Numbered from the stretch's first letter, positions 48,421 through 57,784 are shown. The stretch: DNA of 64,000 nucleotides from AC-49 sp963817035 (GCA_963817035.1 CAWFMM010000004.1:868001-932000), one strand, 5' to 3'. Numbers and translations are program-made. Notes: generated by a model from the sequence alone, not told the origin.

Positions 48421-49440
48421 TTACGCGGCCCGTACCGCGGGTGCGATCTCGGTCGCGAAACGGGTGATCGACTCCTCGACGACTTCGCGCGGCAGGGCGC
48501 CCCAGTCGACCTGGCCGAAGAAGCGGTCGAGCTCCAGCGCGTCGTGCAGATCGACGATCTTCTCGATCAGCTCCTCAGTCGAGCCGACCATGATCGCCTG
48601 ACCGCGCCGCGTGCCGGCGAGGAAGCTCTGCTCGTCGACGATGAAGCCGCGGCCGCCTGGCGTCTTGGGGCGCAGGTACTCGTGGTAGTGGGGGTAGACC
48701 GCGCGCGCAGCGGCCGGGTCGGCGCCGGCGAAGAAGTGGGTCGAGACGCCGACCTTGAGCTTCTCCGGGTGGCCCGCGCGCTCGCCTGCGGCGCGGTAGA
48801 TCTGGGCGGCGCGGCGCGCGTGGTCGACCGGTCCGCCGATGTAGCCCAGCACCATCGGCAGCCCGAGTCGCCCAGCGCGGTCGGCGCTCTGCGGCGAGCC
48901 GCCGACGCCGACCCAGACCGGCAGCGGCTGCTGGAGCGCGCGCGGGGCGATCGGCGCCTCGTAGAGCGGAGCGCGGTGGCGCCCGGACCACGTGACGTGG
49001 CTGTGCTTGCGCAGCGCGAGCAGCAGGTCGAGGCTCTCGGCGAACAGCTCGTCGTAGTCGTCGAGACTCACTCCGAACAGCGCGAATGGCTCGGTGAACG
49101 CGCTGCGCCCGGCGATGATCTCGGCGCGACCGTGGCTGACGAGGTCGAGGCCGGCGAAGTCCTCGTAGACGCGCACCGGGTCGAGCACGCTGAGGACGGT
49201 CACCGCGCTGGTCAGCCGGATCGTCTCCGTTCGTGCGGCGATCGCGGCGAGCGTGACAGCCGGCGACGAGACCGCGAACTCGAGGCCGTGATGCTCGCCG
49301 AGCGCGAACACGTCGAGCCCGAGACGGTCGGCGAGAGCCGCGTAGCCGACGATCTCGTCGGTCCGCTGGGCGGCGTCGAACAGGCGGCCGGTCCGCGGAT
49401 CGGTCTGGATGTCGCTGAGCGAGAGGATGCCGAGTTCCAT
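48421..49440 (-). CDS. LLM-class flavin-dependent oxidoreductase
   Basis: 339 residues, full-length luciferase-like protein: GYAALADRLGLDVFALGEHHGLEF, SSPAVTLAAIAARTETIRLTS, VRVYEDFAGLDLVSHGRAEI, WVGVGGSPQSADRAGRLGLP. GEHHG and the overall form fit the FMN-using MsnO8/alkane-monooxygenase-like group rather than the F420 group. ATG start. Monocistronic, with an amidohydrolase remnant upstream on the other strand. Confidence 0.9.
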   Translation of the reverse strand: MELGILSLSDIQTDPRTGRLFDAAQRTDEIVGYAALADRLGLDVFALGEHHGLEFAVSSPAVTLAAIAARTETIRLTSAVTVLSVLDPVRVYEDFAGLDLVSHGRAEIIAGRSAFTEPFALFGVSLDDYDELFAESLDLLLALRKHSHVTWSGRHRAPLYEAPIAPRALQQPLPVWVGVGGSPQSADRAGRLGLPMVLGYIGGPVDHARRAAQIYRAAGERAGHPEKLKVGVSTHFFAGADPAAARAVYPHYHEYLRPKTPGGRGFIVDEQSFLAGTRRGQAIMVGSTEELIEKIVDLHDALELDRFFGQVDWGALPREVVEESITRFATEIAPAVRAA

Positions 49441-49491
49441 GGGCGGAGATCATCACAGGCACGACGCGCGGACGGCCAAGGGTTGGGGTAG

Positions 49492-49991
49492 GTCCCGGGC
49501 TTCATTCACGGCTACAACGCGTCGGCCACCGGCCACGGCGCCGACGACCCGTTCGACGCGTCGTCGATCGTCGGTATGAACAGCTACGAGACGCTGTGCA
49601 TCTGAACCTGATCTGCGGCGGCGCGCTGGGATCGCTTCCCGGACCTGCGCTTCTACGTCACGCATGCCGGTGGATTCTTCCCGTACCACCTGGGTCGTTT
49701 TGAGCAGACCAACCAGGCGAGGCGCCCGACAGCGTCAACGAGAAGAAGGTCAGCGAGTACCTCGACAACTTCGTCTTCGACCCGGACCTGCACGAGCCGA
49801 TCATGCGCAAGGCGCTGGTCGAGTTCATCGGCATCGACCGCTTCGTCTACGGCGACAACCTCGGCGGCGCCGACAACTTCAGCGGCGATTTGACCAACGA
49901 CATCGGGTTGTCGGACGAGGACCGCGAGAAGATCCGCAGCGGCAACGCCCTGCGGCTCCTGCCACGGCTGAAGGTGGGCGCCTCGGCGTAG
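49492..49991 (+). pseudogene. Amidohydrolase C-terminal half, multiply frameshifted
   Basis: Sequence corresponds to the second half of the intact amidohydrolase at 15490: VPGFIHGYN, SSIVGMNSYET, then after lost and gained bases the pieces RFPDLRFYVTHAGGFFPYHL, EYLDNFVFDPDLHEPIMRKA, GIDRFVYGDNLGGAD and EDREKIRSGNALRLLP. Frame breaks occur at about 49601 (one G lost, creating TGA), about 49628 (one base gained) and about 49720. The N-terminal half is absent. A clear dead paralogue; a strong terminator follows. Confidence 0.85.
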
Positions 49992-50028
49992 AGCGGCGGC
50001 GCTGCGAACAGCGCGGCGAAGGAGTGTC

Positions 50029-50057
50029 GGGAAGGGGCGCCAGGTGCGCCCCTTCCC
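50029..50057. terminator. Strong hairpin terminator
   Basis: A perfect 12-bp stem (GGGAAGGGGCGC with its complement) and 5-base loop sit between the amidohydrolase remnant and the end of the convergent Liu-type operon. Confidence 0.75.
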
Positions 50058-50133
50058 TCGTCTCGGGCCGTGAACGTCCCAGGACATGACCTGGGAGCCG
50101 GCATAGCTCGGGACGCTCGCGCGCCCCGGCGCC

Positions 50134-51651
50134 CTACATCCGGAAGACGCCGTAACCCACCGGCTCCAATGGAGCCCCGGCGCACGCGGCCAGCGCGGCG
50201 CCCAACACGTCCCGCGTCGCACGAGGATCGATGACGCCGTCGTCCCACAGGCGCGCGGTCGAGTAGATCGGGCGGCCCTGGTGCTCGTATTGGTCGCGCA
50301 GCGTCGCGCCGACCTCGGGCTGGCCGACCTCGGTCATCACCATCGCGGCCTGCTCACCGCCCATCACGGAGATCCGCGCGTTGGGCCACATGAACAGGAA
50401 GCGGGGCGAGTATGCGCGCCCGGCCATGCCGTAGTTGCCGGCCCCGAACGAGCCGCCGACGATCACCGTCAGCTTCGGCACCCGCGCGCAGGACACCGCG
50501 GTGACGAGCTTGGCGCCGTCCTTGGCGATGCCGCCGGCCTCGTACTCGCGGCCGACCATGAAGCCGGAGATGTTCTGCAGGAACAGCAGCGGGACGGCGC
50601 GACGGTCGCACAGCTCGATGAAGTGCGCGGCCTTGAGCGCCGACTCGCTGAACAGGATGCCGTTGTTGGCGATGATCCCGACCGGGTGGCCGTCGATGTG
50701 GGCAAAGCCGCAGACCACCGTCTCTGCGTAGAGCTCCTTGAACTCGTGCAGCTCCGAGCGGTCGACGATCCGGCGGATGATCTCGCGCGCGTCGTAGGGG
50801 GTCCGCAGGTCGGTCGGGACGACGTCGAGCAGCGTGTCGGCGTCTTCGAGCGGTGGCGCCGGCGTCTGCCGGGTCCACGGCTCGGGGCCCGCCGCCGGCA
50901 GCGTGAAGACGATCCGCCGCACGATCTCCAGCGCGTGCTCGTCGTCCTCCGCCAGGTGATCGACGACGCCCGACTTGCGGGCATGAACGTCGCCACCGCC
51001 AAGCTCCTCGGCCGTCACGACCTCGCCCGTGGCGGCCTTCACCAGCGGCGGGCCGCCGAGGAAGATCGTGCCCTGCTCTCGGACGATCACCGTCTCGTCG
51101 CTCATCGCCGGGACGTACGCGCCGCCCGCGGTGCACGAGCCCATGACCGCGCTGATCTGGGGGATCCCGCGCTTGGACATCTGAGCCTGGTTGAAGAAGA
51201 TCCGCCCGAAGTGCTCGCGGTCGGGGAAGACGTCGTCCTGGCGCGGCAGGAACGCCCCGCCGGAGTCGACGAGGTAGATACAGGGAAGCCGATTCTCGAG
51301 CGCGATCTCCTGCGCGCGCAGGTGCTTCTTCACCGTCATCGGGTAGTAGGTGCCGCCCTTGACCGTCGCGTCGTTGGCGACGATCACGCACGGCCGGCCG
51401 TGGACGATCCCGACCCCGGTGACGATCCCCGCGCCCGGCGCGTCGCCGTCGTAGAGCTCCTCGGCGGCCAGCGTCGAGAGCTCGAGGAACGGGGCGCCCG
51501 GATCACACAGCGTGGCGACGCGATCACGGACCAGGAGCTTGCCGCGCGACACGTGGCGCTCCGACGACTTCGGCCCACCGCCCGCGCGCACGCGCGCCAG
51601 CCGCGTCTCGAGGTCCTCGATCAGTGCGAGGTGCTCGTCGCGGGAGCTCAC
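50134..51651 (-). CDS. Acyl-CoA carboxylase, carboxyltransferase subunit (MCC beta-like)
   Basis: 505 residues with two crotonase-like carboxyltransferase halves: LVDSGGAFLPRQDDVFPD, MGSCTAGGAYVPAMSDE, IFLGGPPLVKAATGE in the first and FLQNISGFMVGREYEAGGIA, GGSFGAGNYGMAGRAY in the second. LPRQ-DVFPD is seen in methylcrotonyl-CoA and geranyl-CoA carboxylases. It moves CO2 from biotin to the acyl-CoA. The GTG overlaps the biotin-subunit stop (GTGA). Last gene of the operon. Confidence 0.92.
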   Translation of the reverse strand: MSSRDEHLALIEDLETRLARVRAGGGPKSSERHVSRGKLLVRDRVATLCDPGAPFLELSTLAAEELYDGDAPGAGIVTGVGIVHGRPCVIVANDATVKGGTYYPMTVKKHLRAQEIALENRLPCIYLVDSGGAFLPRQDDVFPDREHFGRIFFNQAQMSKRGIPQISAVMGSCTAGGAYVPAMSDETVIVREQGTIFLGGPPLVKAATGEVVTAEELGGGDVHARKSGVVDHLAEDDEHALEIVRRIVFTLPAAGPEPWTRQTPAPPLEDADTLLDVVPTDLRTPYDAREIIRRIVDRSELHEFKELYAETVVCGFAHIDGHPVGIIANNGILFSESALKAAHFIELCDRRAVPLLFLQNISGFMVGREYEAGGIAKDGAKLVTAVSCARVPKLTVIVGGSFGAGNYGMAGRAYSPRFLFMWPNARISVMGGEQAAMVMTEVGQPEVGATLRDQYEHQGRPIYSTARLWDDGVIDPRATRDVLGAALAACAGAPLEPVGYGVFRM

Positions 51652-53528
51652 TCGCTCACCGCCAGCAGCGCCTGGCCGCGGACGACCGGGTCGCCGGCCG
51701 TGAGCTCGAGGCCCGAGACCGTGCCGTCGGCGGGCGCCGCGATCGAGAGCTCCATCTTCATCGACTCGAGGATCACGAGAACGTCTCCCTCGGCGACCGC
51801 GTCGCCGTTTTTCACATTGACGACGAGGACCGTGCCCGGCATCGGGGCCTCGAGGACTCCGATCCCCACCCACCCGGGCGCGCTTCCGGCGCGCAGCTTG
51901 CGTTCGAAGCGCGCTTCGAGGTGGTGGCCGTCGCGGAAGACGAAGACCGCGTCGGGGGTGGTCGCGACGGCGTAGCGGCGCGAGACCCCGTCGAGCGCGA
52001 TGCGCAGCGCGCCGTCCGGTAACCCGCGGGCGGTGAACGTCCTGCCCACATCGCCGATCACGACCGAGTCGCCGTCCACGCGCACCGCCCCGACGTCGTC
52101 GAAGCTCCGGCGCCACGGCCCGGGCGTCAGGGTCTGCGAAGCGGTGTCGCCCAGGAACGCGGCGATCGCGGCAACCGGGGCGAGGTCGTCCGGGAGCGAG
52201 AGGTCCTCGGTCTCCAGCAGCCGCTCGAGCAGCCCCGTGTCCATCTCGCCGGCGCGGATGTCGTCGCGCGCGAGCAGGACGCGGGTGAACGAGGCGTTGG
52301 TCGCGATGCCGACGATCTCGAGCTCGCTCAGTGCCCGGTCCAGCCGCCGCAGCGCCGTCGCGCGGTCCGGTCCGCTCGCGATCACCTTGGCGAGCATCGG
52401 GTCATACGCGGTGCCGACCTCCGAGCCCTCGCGGATCCCCGAGTCGACGCGCGCGCCCGCGGGCTCGCGGTAGCGGTGCACCGTGCCGATCGCAGGGAGG
52501 AAGCCGGCCGCCGGGTCCTCGGCGTAGATCCGCGCCTCGACCGCATGGCCACTCGGGACGACGTCGTCCTGGGCGATCGTCAACGCCTCGCCCGACGCGA
52601 CCCGCAGCTGCTGCTCGACCAGGTCGACGCCGTAGACGAGCTCGGTCACCGGATGCTCGACCTGCAGCCGCGTGTTCATCTCCAAGAAGAAGAAGTCCTC
52701 GCCCGAGGCCGGGACGATGAACTCGACCGTGCCCGCCCCGACATACCCGCAGGCAACGGCCAGGGCGACCGCCGCTTCGCCGAGCCGCGCACGCATCGCC
52801 GGATCGACGACGGGGGAGGGGGCCTCCTCGACGACCTTCTGGTGGCGGCGCTGCAGCGAGCACTCGCGCTCGCCGAGGTGGATGCACGTGCCGTGGGTGT
52901 CGGCGAGAACCTGAACCTCGATGTGGCGCGGGCGCTCGAGGTAGCGCTCGACGAGGAAGCGCGCGTCGCCGAATGCCGCCTGAGCCTCGCGGCCCGCCGA
53001 CTCGACGGCCGCCTCGATGCCGTCTCCGTCGCGCACCACGCGCATGCCCTTGCCGCCGCCACCGGCGACGGCCTTGATCACGACCGGGTAGCCGTGCTCG
53101 TCCGCGAACGCGGCGATCTCCCCGGCGGAGATCGCGTCGGCCGACAGCCCCGGCAGCACCGGCACACCGGCCTCGGCGGCCAGCGACTTCGCCGCCGCCT
53201 TGTCGCCCATCAGATCGATCGCGTCCGGCGGCGGGCCGATCCACACGAGCCCCGCATCGACGACGGCCCGCGCGAACGTGGCGTTCTCGCTGAGAAACCC
53301 ATAGCCGGGATGCACCGACCCGGCACTCGCAACCGCAGCCGCAGCCAGCACCGCGTCGCCATCGAGATACGACGCGACCCGCACCGCCACATCGGCCGCG
53401 TCGACATGCGGCGCGTCGGCATCGGCGTCCGTATACACGGCGACGCAGCGCAGTCCCAGCGCGTGCACCGTCCGCGCGATGCGCACCGCGATCTCGCCGC
53501 GGTTGGCGATCAGGACCGGGTCAACCAC
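51648..53528 (-). CDS. Acyl-CoA carboxylase, biotin carboxylase/carrier subunit (MCC alpha-like)
   Basis: 626 residues. Biotin carboxylase domain: LIANRGEIAVRIARTVHALG, ATP-grasp VAGGGGKGMRVV, IEVQVLADTHGTCIHLGERE, FLEMNTRLQVEHPVTE. A linker of about 130 residues follows and then the biotinyl domain with ILESMKMEL near residue 590, where Lys is biotinylated. With the carboxyltransferase it would carboxylate 3-methylcrotonyl-CoA (or geranyl-CoA). GTG start inside the end of the HMG-CoA lyase gene. Confidence 0.95.
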   Translation of the reverse strand: MVDPVLIANRGEIAVRIARTVHALGLRCVAVYTDADADAPHVDAADVAVRVASYLDGDAVLAAAAVASAGSVHPGYGFLSENATFARAVVDAGLVWIGPPPDAIDLMGDKAAAKSLAAEAGVPVLPGLSADAISAGEIAAFADEHGYPVVIKAVAGGGGKGMRVVRDGDGIEAAVESAGREAQAAFGDARFLVERYLERPRHIEVQVLADTHGTCIHLGERECSLQRRHQKVVEEAPSPVVDPAMRARLGEAAVALAVACGYVGAGTVEFIVPASGEDFFFLEMNTRLQVEHPVTELVYGVDLVEQQLRVASGEALTIAQDDVVPSGHAVEARIYAEDPAAGFLPAIGTVHRYREPAGARVDSGIREGSEVGTAYDPMLAKVIASGPDRATALRRLDRALSELEIVGIATNASFTRVLLARDDIRAGEMDTGLLERLLETEDLSLPDDLAPVAAIAAFLGDTASQTLTPGPWRRSFDDVGAVRVDGDSVVIGDVGRTFTARGLPDGALRIALDGVSRRYAVATTPDAVFVFRDGHHLEARFERKLRAGSAPGWVGIGVLEAPMPGTVLVVNVKNGDAVAEGDVLVILESMKMELSIAAPADGTVSGLELTAGDPVVRGQALLAVSE

Positions 53529-54441
53529 GGGGCTGCCAATCGATCGGGCCGGCGACGAGGGTGTGGCTGCCCAGCGGGCGGCCGAGGATGTCGCGCACCG
53601 AGCGCGAGCACTCCAACAACGTCTCCAGGTCGATCCCCGTGGCGATGCCCATCTCGTGGACCATCGAGACGAGATCCTCGGTCGCGATGTTGCCCGTCGC
53701 GCCCGCGGGAACCGGGCACCCGCCGAGCTCGCCGAACGACGACTCGAACGACGCGCACCCGGCCTCCAATGCGGCGAGCACGTTGGCGAGCCCCTGGCCG
53801 CGCGTGTTGTGGAAGTGGGCGGTCAGCTCGACCCCGGGCAGCGCGAGCGCCGCGGCCACAAAGAACTCGCGCACCTGCAGCGGGTTGGCCATCCCGGTCG
53901 TGTCGCCGAAGCCGATCTCCGAAGCGCCGGCGGCCACGAGCCGTTCCGCGATCCCGAACACCGTCGACGGTGCGATGTGTCCCTCGTACGGGCAGCCGAA
54001 CGACACCGAGATCACGCCCTCGCAGCGCAGGCCCTCGGCCAGCGCTCGCCCGATCACGCGCTCGATCCCGCTCAGCGACTCCTCGATCGAACGGTTCACG
54101 TTGGCCCGGTTGTGGCTCTCGGACGCCGACAGGAAGCAGTTGATCTCCGAGAAGTGCTCGCGCAGCTCCAGCGCGTTGTCGAGCCCCTTCTCGTTAGGGA
54201 TCAGGACGGTCGCCGCGACCGTGTCGGGCAGGTCGACCGCGGCCAGCACCTCGGCCGCGTCCGAGAGCTGCGGGATCACGTCGGCGCGCACGAAGCTCGT
54301 GACCTCGAGCCGCGACAGCCCCGTCCGCGCCAGCGCGTCGATCAGCGCCACCTTGTCGGCCGTCGCGATGACCTCGGGCTCGTTCTGGAACCCGTCGCGC
54401 GGGCCGACCTCGCGGATCGCGATCGACTCCGGGAACGTCAT
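53521..54441 (-). CDS. Hydroxymethylglutaryl-CoA lyase
   Basis: 306 residues, TIM-barrel HMGL-like: IREVGPRDGFQNEP near residue 9, LEVTSFVRADVIPQL, SVSFGCPYEGHI, FGDTTGMANP, HFHNTRGQGLANVLAAL and GCPVPAGATGNIATEDLV near the catalytic Cys loop (GGCPVPAGATGN). It splits HMG-CoA to acetyl-CoA and acetoacetate, the last step of leucine catabolism. Overlaps the dehydrogenase stop upstream (ATGA). Confidence 0.95.
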   Translation of the reverse strand: MTFPESIAIREVGPRDGFQNEPEVIATADKVALIDALARTGLSRLEVTSFVRADVIPQLSDAAEVLAAVDLPDTVAATVLIPNEKGLDNALELREHFSEINCFLSASESHNRANVNRSIEESLSGIERVIGRALAEGLRCEGVISVSFGCPYEGHIAPSTVFGIAERLVAAGASEIGFGDTTGMANPLQVREFFVAAALALPGVELTAHFHNTRGQGLANVLAALEAGCASFESSFGELGGCPVPAGATGNIATEDLVSMVHEMGIATGIDLETLLECSRSVRDILGRPLGSHTLVAGPIDWQPRG

Positions 54442-55571
54442 GCGCCGAGCGCCCGCGCGATCACCATCTGCTGTACCTCGTCGGTGCCCTCACCGATCGT
54501 GAGGATCTTGGCGTCGCGGTAGAAGCGGCACACGGGGTACTCCTCCATGTAGCCGTAGCCGCCGTGGATCTGCACGGCCTCCTCGGCGCAGCGCACCGCC
54601 AGCCGGCCGGTCTTCAGCTTGGCCTGGGCGGCGGTGAGCGAGAAGCTCTCGCCGCGGTCCTTCTGGCGCGCGGCCTTGTAGACGAGCAGCCGCCCGGCCT
54701 CGATCTCGGTCGACATGTCGGCGAGCTTGGCCGCGATCGACTGGAATTTCGAGATCGGCTTGCCGAACGCCTTGCGCTCCTTGGCGTAGGCCAGCGCTTC
54801 GTCCAGCGCGCCCTGCGCCAGGCCGACGCCCATCGCCGCGACGCCGATGCGGCCGATGTCGAGGATGTGCAGGAACTGCTTGAAGCCCTGGCCCTGGGGG
54901 CCGAGCATCGCGCTGTCGGGGACGCGCACATCGGTGAAGGTCAGCGGCCGCGTGTCCGAGGCGTTCCATCCCATCTTGCGATACGGGTCGCCCTGCTCGT
55001 AGCCGGGCGTGCCGTTGGGGATCAGGAAGTTCGAGATCTCGTCGTCGCCGGTCCGCGCGGTGATCGCCACGACGCCGGAGATGTCGGTGCCGGCGTTGGT
55101 GATGAACTGCTTGGCGCCGTTGATGACCCACTCGTCGCCGTCCCGCACGGCCCGCGTCTTGACGTTGCGGGCGTCGCTGCCTGCCTCGGGCTCGGTCAGC
55201 CCGAACGCTCCGAGTGCCGAGCCGCTGCACAGCTTCGGCATCCACTCGGCCTTCTGCTCGTCGGAGCCGAACAGGTACACCGGTTGTGTCCCCAGGGACG
55301 TGTGTGCACACAGGGTGATCGCGACCGACGAGTCGACCCGCGTGAGCTCCTCGACGGCCAACGCATAGGCGAGCGTGTCCCCGCCACCACCGCCCAGCTC
55401 CTCAGGAAACGGGATGCCCATCATCCCCAGCCCGCCGAGCTTCTCGACGATCTCGTAGGGGAAGCTCTTGGTCCGGTCGAGCTCCTCGGCGACGGGCGCG
55501 ACCTCGTTGCGTGCGAAATCGCGCACGGTGCGCTGGATCAGCTTGTGGTCGTCTGAGAGTTCAAAGTCCAT
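54438..55571 (-). CDS. Acyl-CoA dehydrogenase, isovaleryl-CoA-type
   Basis: 377 residues: FPEELGGGGGDTLAYALAVE, AFGLTEPEAGSDARNVKTRA, KFQSIAAKLADMSTEIEA, and the C-terminal VQIHGGYGYMEEYPVCRFYRD. Its place at the head of an operon with the carboxylase and HMG-CoA lyase makes isovaleryl-CoA the likely substrate. The ATG lies within one copy of the GTTCAAAG repeat that also occurs twice upstream. Confidence 0.93.
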   Translation of the reverse strand: MDFELSDDHKLIQRTVRDFARNEVAPVAEELDRTKSFPYEIVEKLGGLGMMGIPFPEELGGGGGDTLAYALAVEELTRVDSSVAITLCAHTSLGTQPVYLFGSDEQKAEWMPKLCSGSALGAFGLTEPEAGSDARNVKTRAVRDGDEWVINGAKQFITNAGTDISGVVAITARTGDDEISNFLIPNGTPGYEQGDPYRKMGWNASDTRPLTFTDVRVPDSAMLGPQGQGFKQFLHILDIGRIGVAAMGVGLAQGALDEALAYAKERKAFGKPISKFQSIAAKLADMSTEIEAGRLLVYKAARQKDRGESFSLTAAQAKLKTGRLAVRCAEEAVQIHGGYGYMEEYPVCRFYRDAKILTIGEGTDEVQQMVIARALGA

Positions 55572-55624
55572 CGGGCGAGCATACCGGACAAGCGTTCAAA
55601 GTTCGAGCAAGAGTTCAAAGTTCG
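55559..55624. promoter_or_regulatory. GTTCAAAG repeats between the Liu-type operon and TetR
   Basis: The 12-bp GTTCAAAGTTCG occurs at 55594-55605 and 55613-55624 (19 bp apart). A third, GTTCAAAGTCC, lies at 55559-55569 across the first codons of the dehydrogenase. Position between divergent TetR and its presumed target operon fits an autoregulated operator array. Confidence 0.55.
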
Positions 55625-55638
55625 CTACGATCGCCGTC

Positions 55639-56236
55639 GTGCCTGCTCCACCGACCCGCCCAGCGCTCCGTGAGCGCTATCACCGCAAGCAGGACGATGT
55701 CGTGCTGCGCGCCGCGGCGGTCTTCGCCCACCAGGGCTACGACCAGACCTCGGTCGCCGACCTCGCGACCGCGCTGGGCATCGCCGCCGGCGGGCTCTAC
55801 CACTACTTCCCGTCCAAGCAGCAGCTGCTGATCGCGATCTGCGACCAGCTGATGGATCCGTTGCTCGACGAGACCCGCGCGGTTGCTCGTCGAGGACGCG
55901 CCGCCCGACGTCCAGCTGCGCCGCGTCACCCGCGCATGGGTCGCCCACGTCGTCATCCACCGCGATCACATGCTCGTCTTCCAGCAGGAGCGCCACCTGA
56001 TCGAGCACGGATCCCAGTGGCGTGCGGTCCGCGACACGCGCAAGCAGTTCGAGGGGCTCGTCGACGGTGTCCTCCATCGGCTGCAGACCGACGGCTACGC
56101 GGCGTTCAGCGATCGCCGCGTTGCGCTGTCGGCCCTGCTGGGGATGGTCAATCACACCGCGCAGTGGTTCCGCCCGCGCGGGCGGCTGAGTGCCGAAGCG
56201 ATCGCCGATGGGTACGTCGACCTGCTGATCAAGTAG
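55639..56236 (+). pseudogene. TetR family regulator broken by one inserted base
   Basis: From a GTG the frame gives a TetR DNA-binding domain: RKQDDVVLRAAAVFAHQGYD, QTSVADLATALGIAAGGLYH with YFPSKQQLLIAICDQLM. At the TT at 55883-55884 the frame shifts. The rest of a TetR ligand domain (LVEDAPPDVQLRRVTRAWVA, HRDHMLVFQQERHLIEHG, LSALLGMVNHTAQWFRPRG) continues in the next frame to 56236. Removing one T gives about 198 residues. Divergent from the Liu-type operon, which it likely represses. Sequencing error or true loss of the regulator. Confidence 0.78.
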
Positions 56237-56293
56237 CGATGGTTGATTCCGCGACCGGCACGGCGTCCGACCGTCGCTCGCGGCGCCGGGCGG

Positions 56294-57784
56294 TCAGACA
56301 GCCACGACCTCGCGAACGGGCTCGTCGTTGTCCAGCTGATCCCCCGGCGCCCTGGATGTCGGGGTTGAGCGCAAAAGCGTCAGCGAGATGAGCAGTGCCA
56401 GCAGGATGCAGCCTGCGCCGACGAGATATGCGAGGCGGTAGCCGCCGACCAGTGCGTCGGCCGTCGCGCGGCCCGCGTGCTCCAGCGACGTCGTTTGATT
56501 GGTTGACAGGGTGGTCAGAACGGCGAGCCCGAGCGCGCCGAACAGCTGCATCGAGACGTTGACGATGCCCGACGCCAATCCGGCGTCGCTGCGCGGCACG
56601 TCGGCCATGGCGATCGACAGCAGCGGGAGAAACGAGGCTCCCTGCCCGACGGCCAACAGGATGAAGGCGATCAGCAGATTCGGCCAGTACGGCGTATGGA
56701 AATTCACCTGCGCCATCAGCAGCAACCCGATCGCGTCGAGGGTCAGACCGACGACCAGCACGCGCAGCGCACCGAACCGGTTGACGAGCTGCGGGGTGCC
56801 GGTGAGCGACATGCCGCCGACGATGACCATCATCGGGATGAAGGCCAGGCCCGTGCGGGTGGCGCTGTAGCCCTTGACGTGCTGCAGATACAGCGTGCCG
56901 AGGAAGAACACGCTGAACATCCCGGTGATCAGCAGCCCGCGGGCGACACTCGAGCCCATGAGCGTGCGCAGGCGCAGTATCCGCAGCGGCACCAGCGGGT
57001 TGTCGATTCGGCCCTCGTAGACCAGGAACGCGGCAAGCATCGCGATCGACAAAGCGCCGAAACCGAGGGTTGTGGTCGAAGTCCAGCCGTCCTTCGTCGC
57101 CTCGACGATCGAGTAGACGCCGATCATCGTGCCGAGGGTGACCAGGACCGCGCCGACGTAGTCGATGCCGCCCTTGAGGCCTTGGATCTCGCCCTCGTCG
57201 ATTCGGGCGGCTCCCAAGACCAGGGTGAGGACGCCGATCGGCACATTGATGAAGAAGATCCAGTGCCAGCTCAGGTCTTGCGTCAGGACACCGCCGAGCA
57301 GCAGTCCGAGCGATCCGCCGCTGATCGCGACGAACGAATACACGCCCATCGCGCGGGCGCGGTCGTGACTGCCCGGGAACTCCGTGACGATGATCGCCAG
57401 GATGACTGAGGAGGCCATGCCGCCGCCGACGCCCTGGATGAATCGCCCGGCGATCAGAAGCCCCTCGCTGTCGGCCAGTCCGCAGGCCACCGAGGCCAGG
57501 GTGAACACCGTGATCCCGGCCAGGAACATACGCTTGCGCCCGATCAAGTCACCCATCCGCCCCGCGAGCAGCAGCGTGCTGCCGAAGGTGAGCAGGTAGG
57601 CGTCGACGACCCAGGTCAGGTCGCCCGCCGCGAAGTTGAGGTCACGCTGGATCGGCGGCAGCGCGATGTTCACGATCGTCGTGTCGAGCACGATCATGAG
57701 CTGCGCGAGACAGACGACGATCAGGGCGATCCAGCGTCGGCGGTCGGCGGCTTTGGCGTGGGCGGCGGCGTCGATTTCCGTCAC
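56294..57784 (-). CDS. MFS exporter, DHA2 (EmrB/QacA) family
   Basis: 496 residues from a GTG at 57784, about 14 hydrophobic helices. LDTTIVNIALPPIQRDLNF is helix 1, GRMGDLIGRKRMFLAG is motif A and GGSLGLLLGGVLTQDLSWHW motif C. A polar C-terminal tail (TSRAPGDQLDNDEPVREV) is present. Likely proton-driven drug or solvent export. A longer upstream extension is Arg-rich and unlikely. Confidence 0.92.
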   Translation of the reverse strand: MTEIDAAAHAKAADRRRWIALIVVCLAQLMIVLDTTIVNIALPPIQRDLNFAAGDLTWVVDAYLLTFGSTLLLAGRMGDLIGRKRMFLAGITVFTLASVACGLADSEGLLIAGRFIQGVGGGMASSVILAIIVTEFPGSHDRARAMGVYSFVAISGGSLGLLLGGVLTQDLSWHWIFFINVPIGVLTLVLGAARIDEGEIQGLKGGIDYVGAVLVTLGTMIGVYSIVEATKDGWTSTTTLGFGALSIAMLAAFLVYEGRIDNPLVPLRILRLRTLMGSSVARGLLITGMFSVFFLGTLYLQHVKGYSATRTGLAFIPMMVIVGGMSLTGTPQLVNRFGALRVLVVGLTLDAIGLLLMAQVNFHTPYWPNLLIAFILLAVGQGASFLPLLSIAMADVPRSDAGLASGIVNVSMQLFGALGLAVLTTLSTNQTTSLEHAGRATADALVGGYRLAYLVGAGCILLALLISLTLLRSTPTSRAPGDQLDNDEPVREVVAV

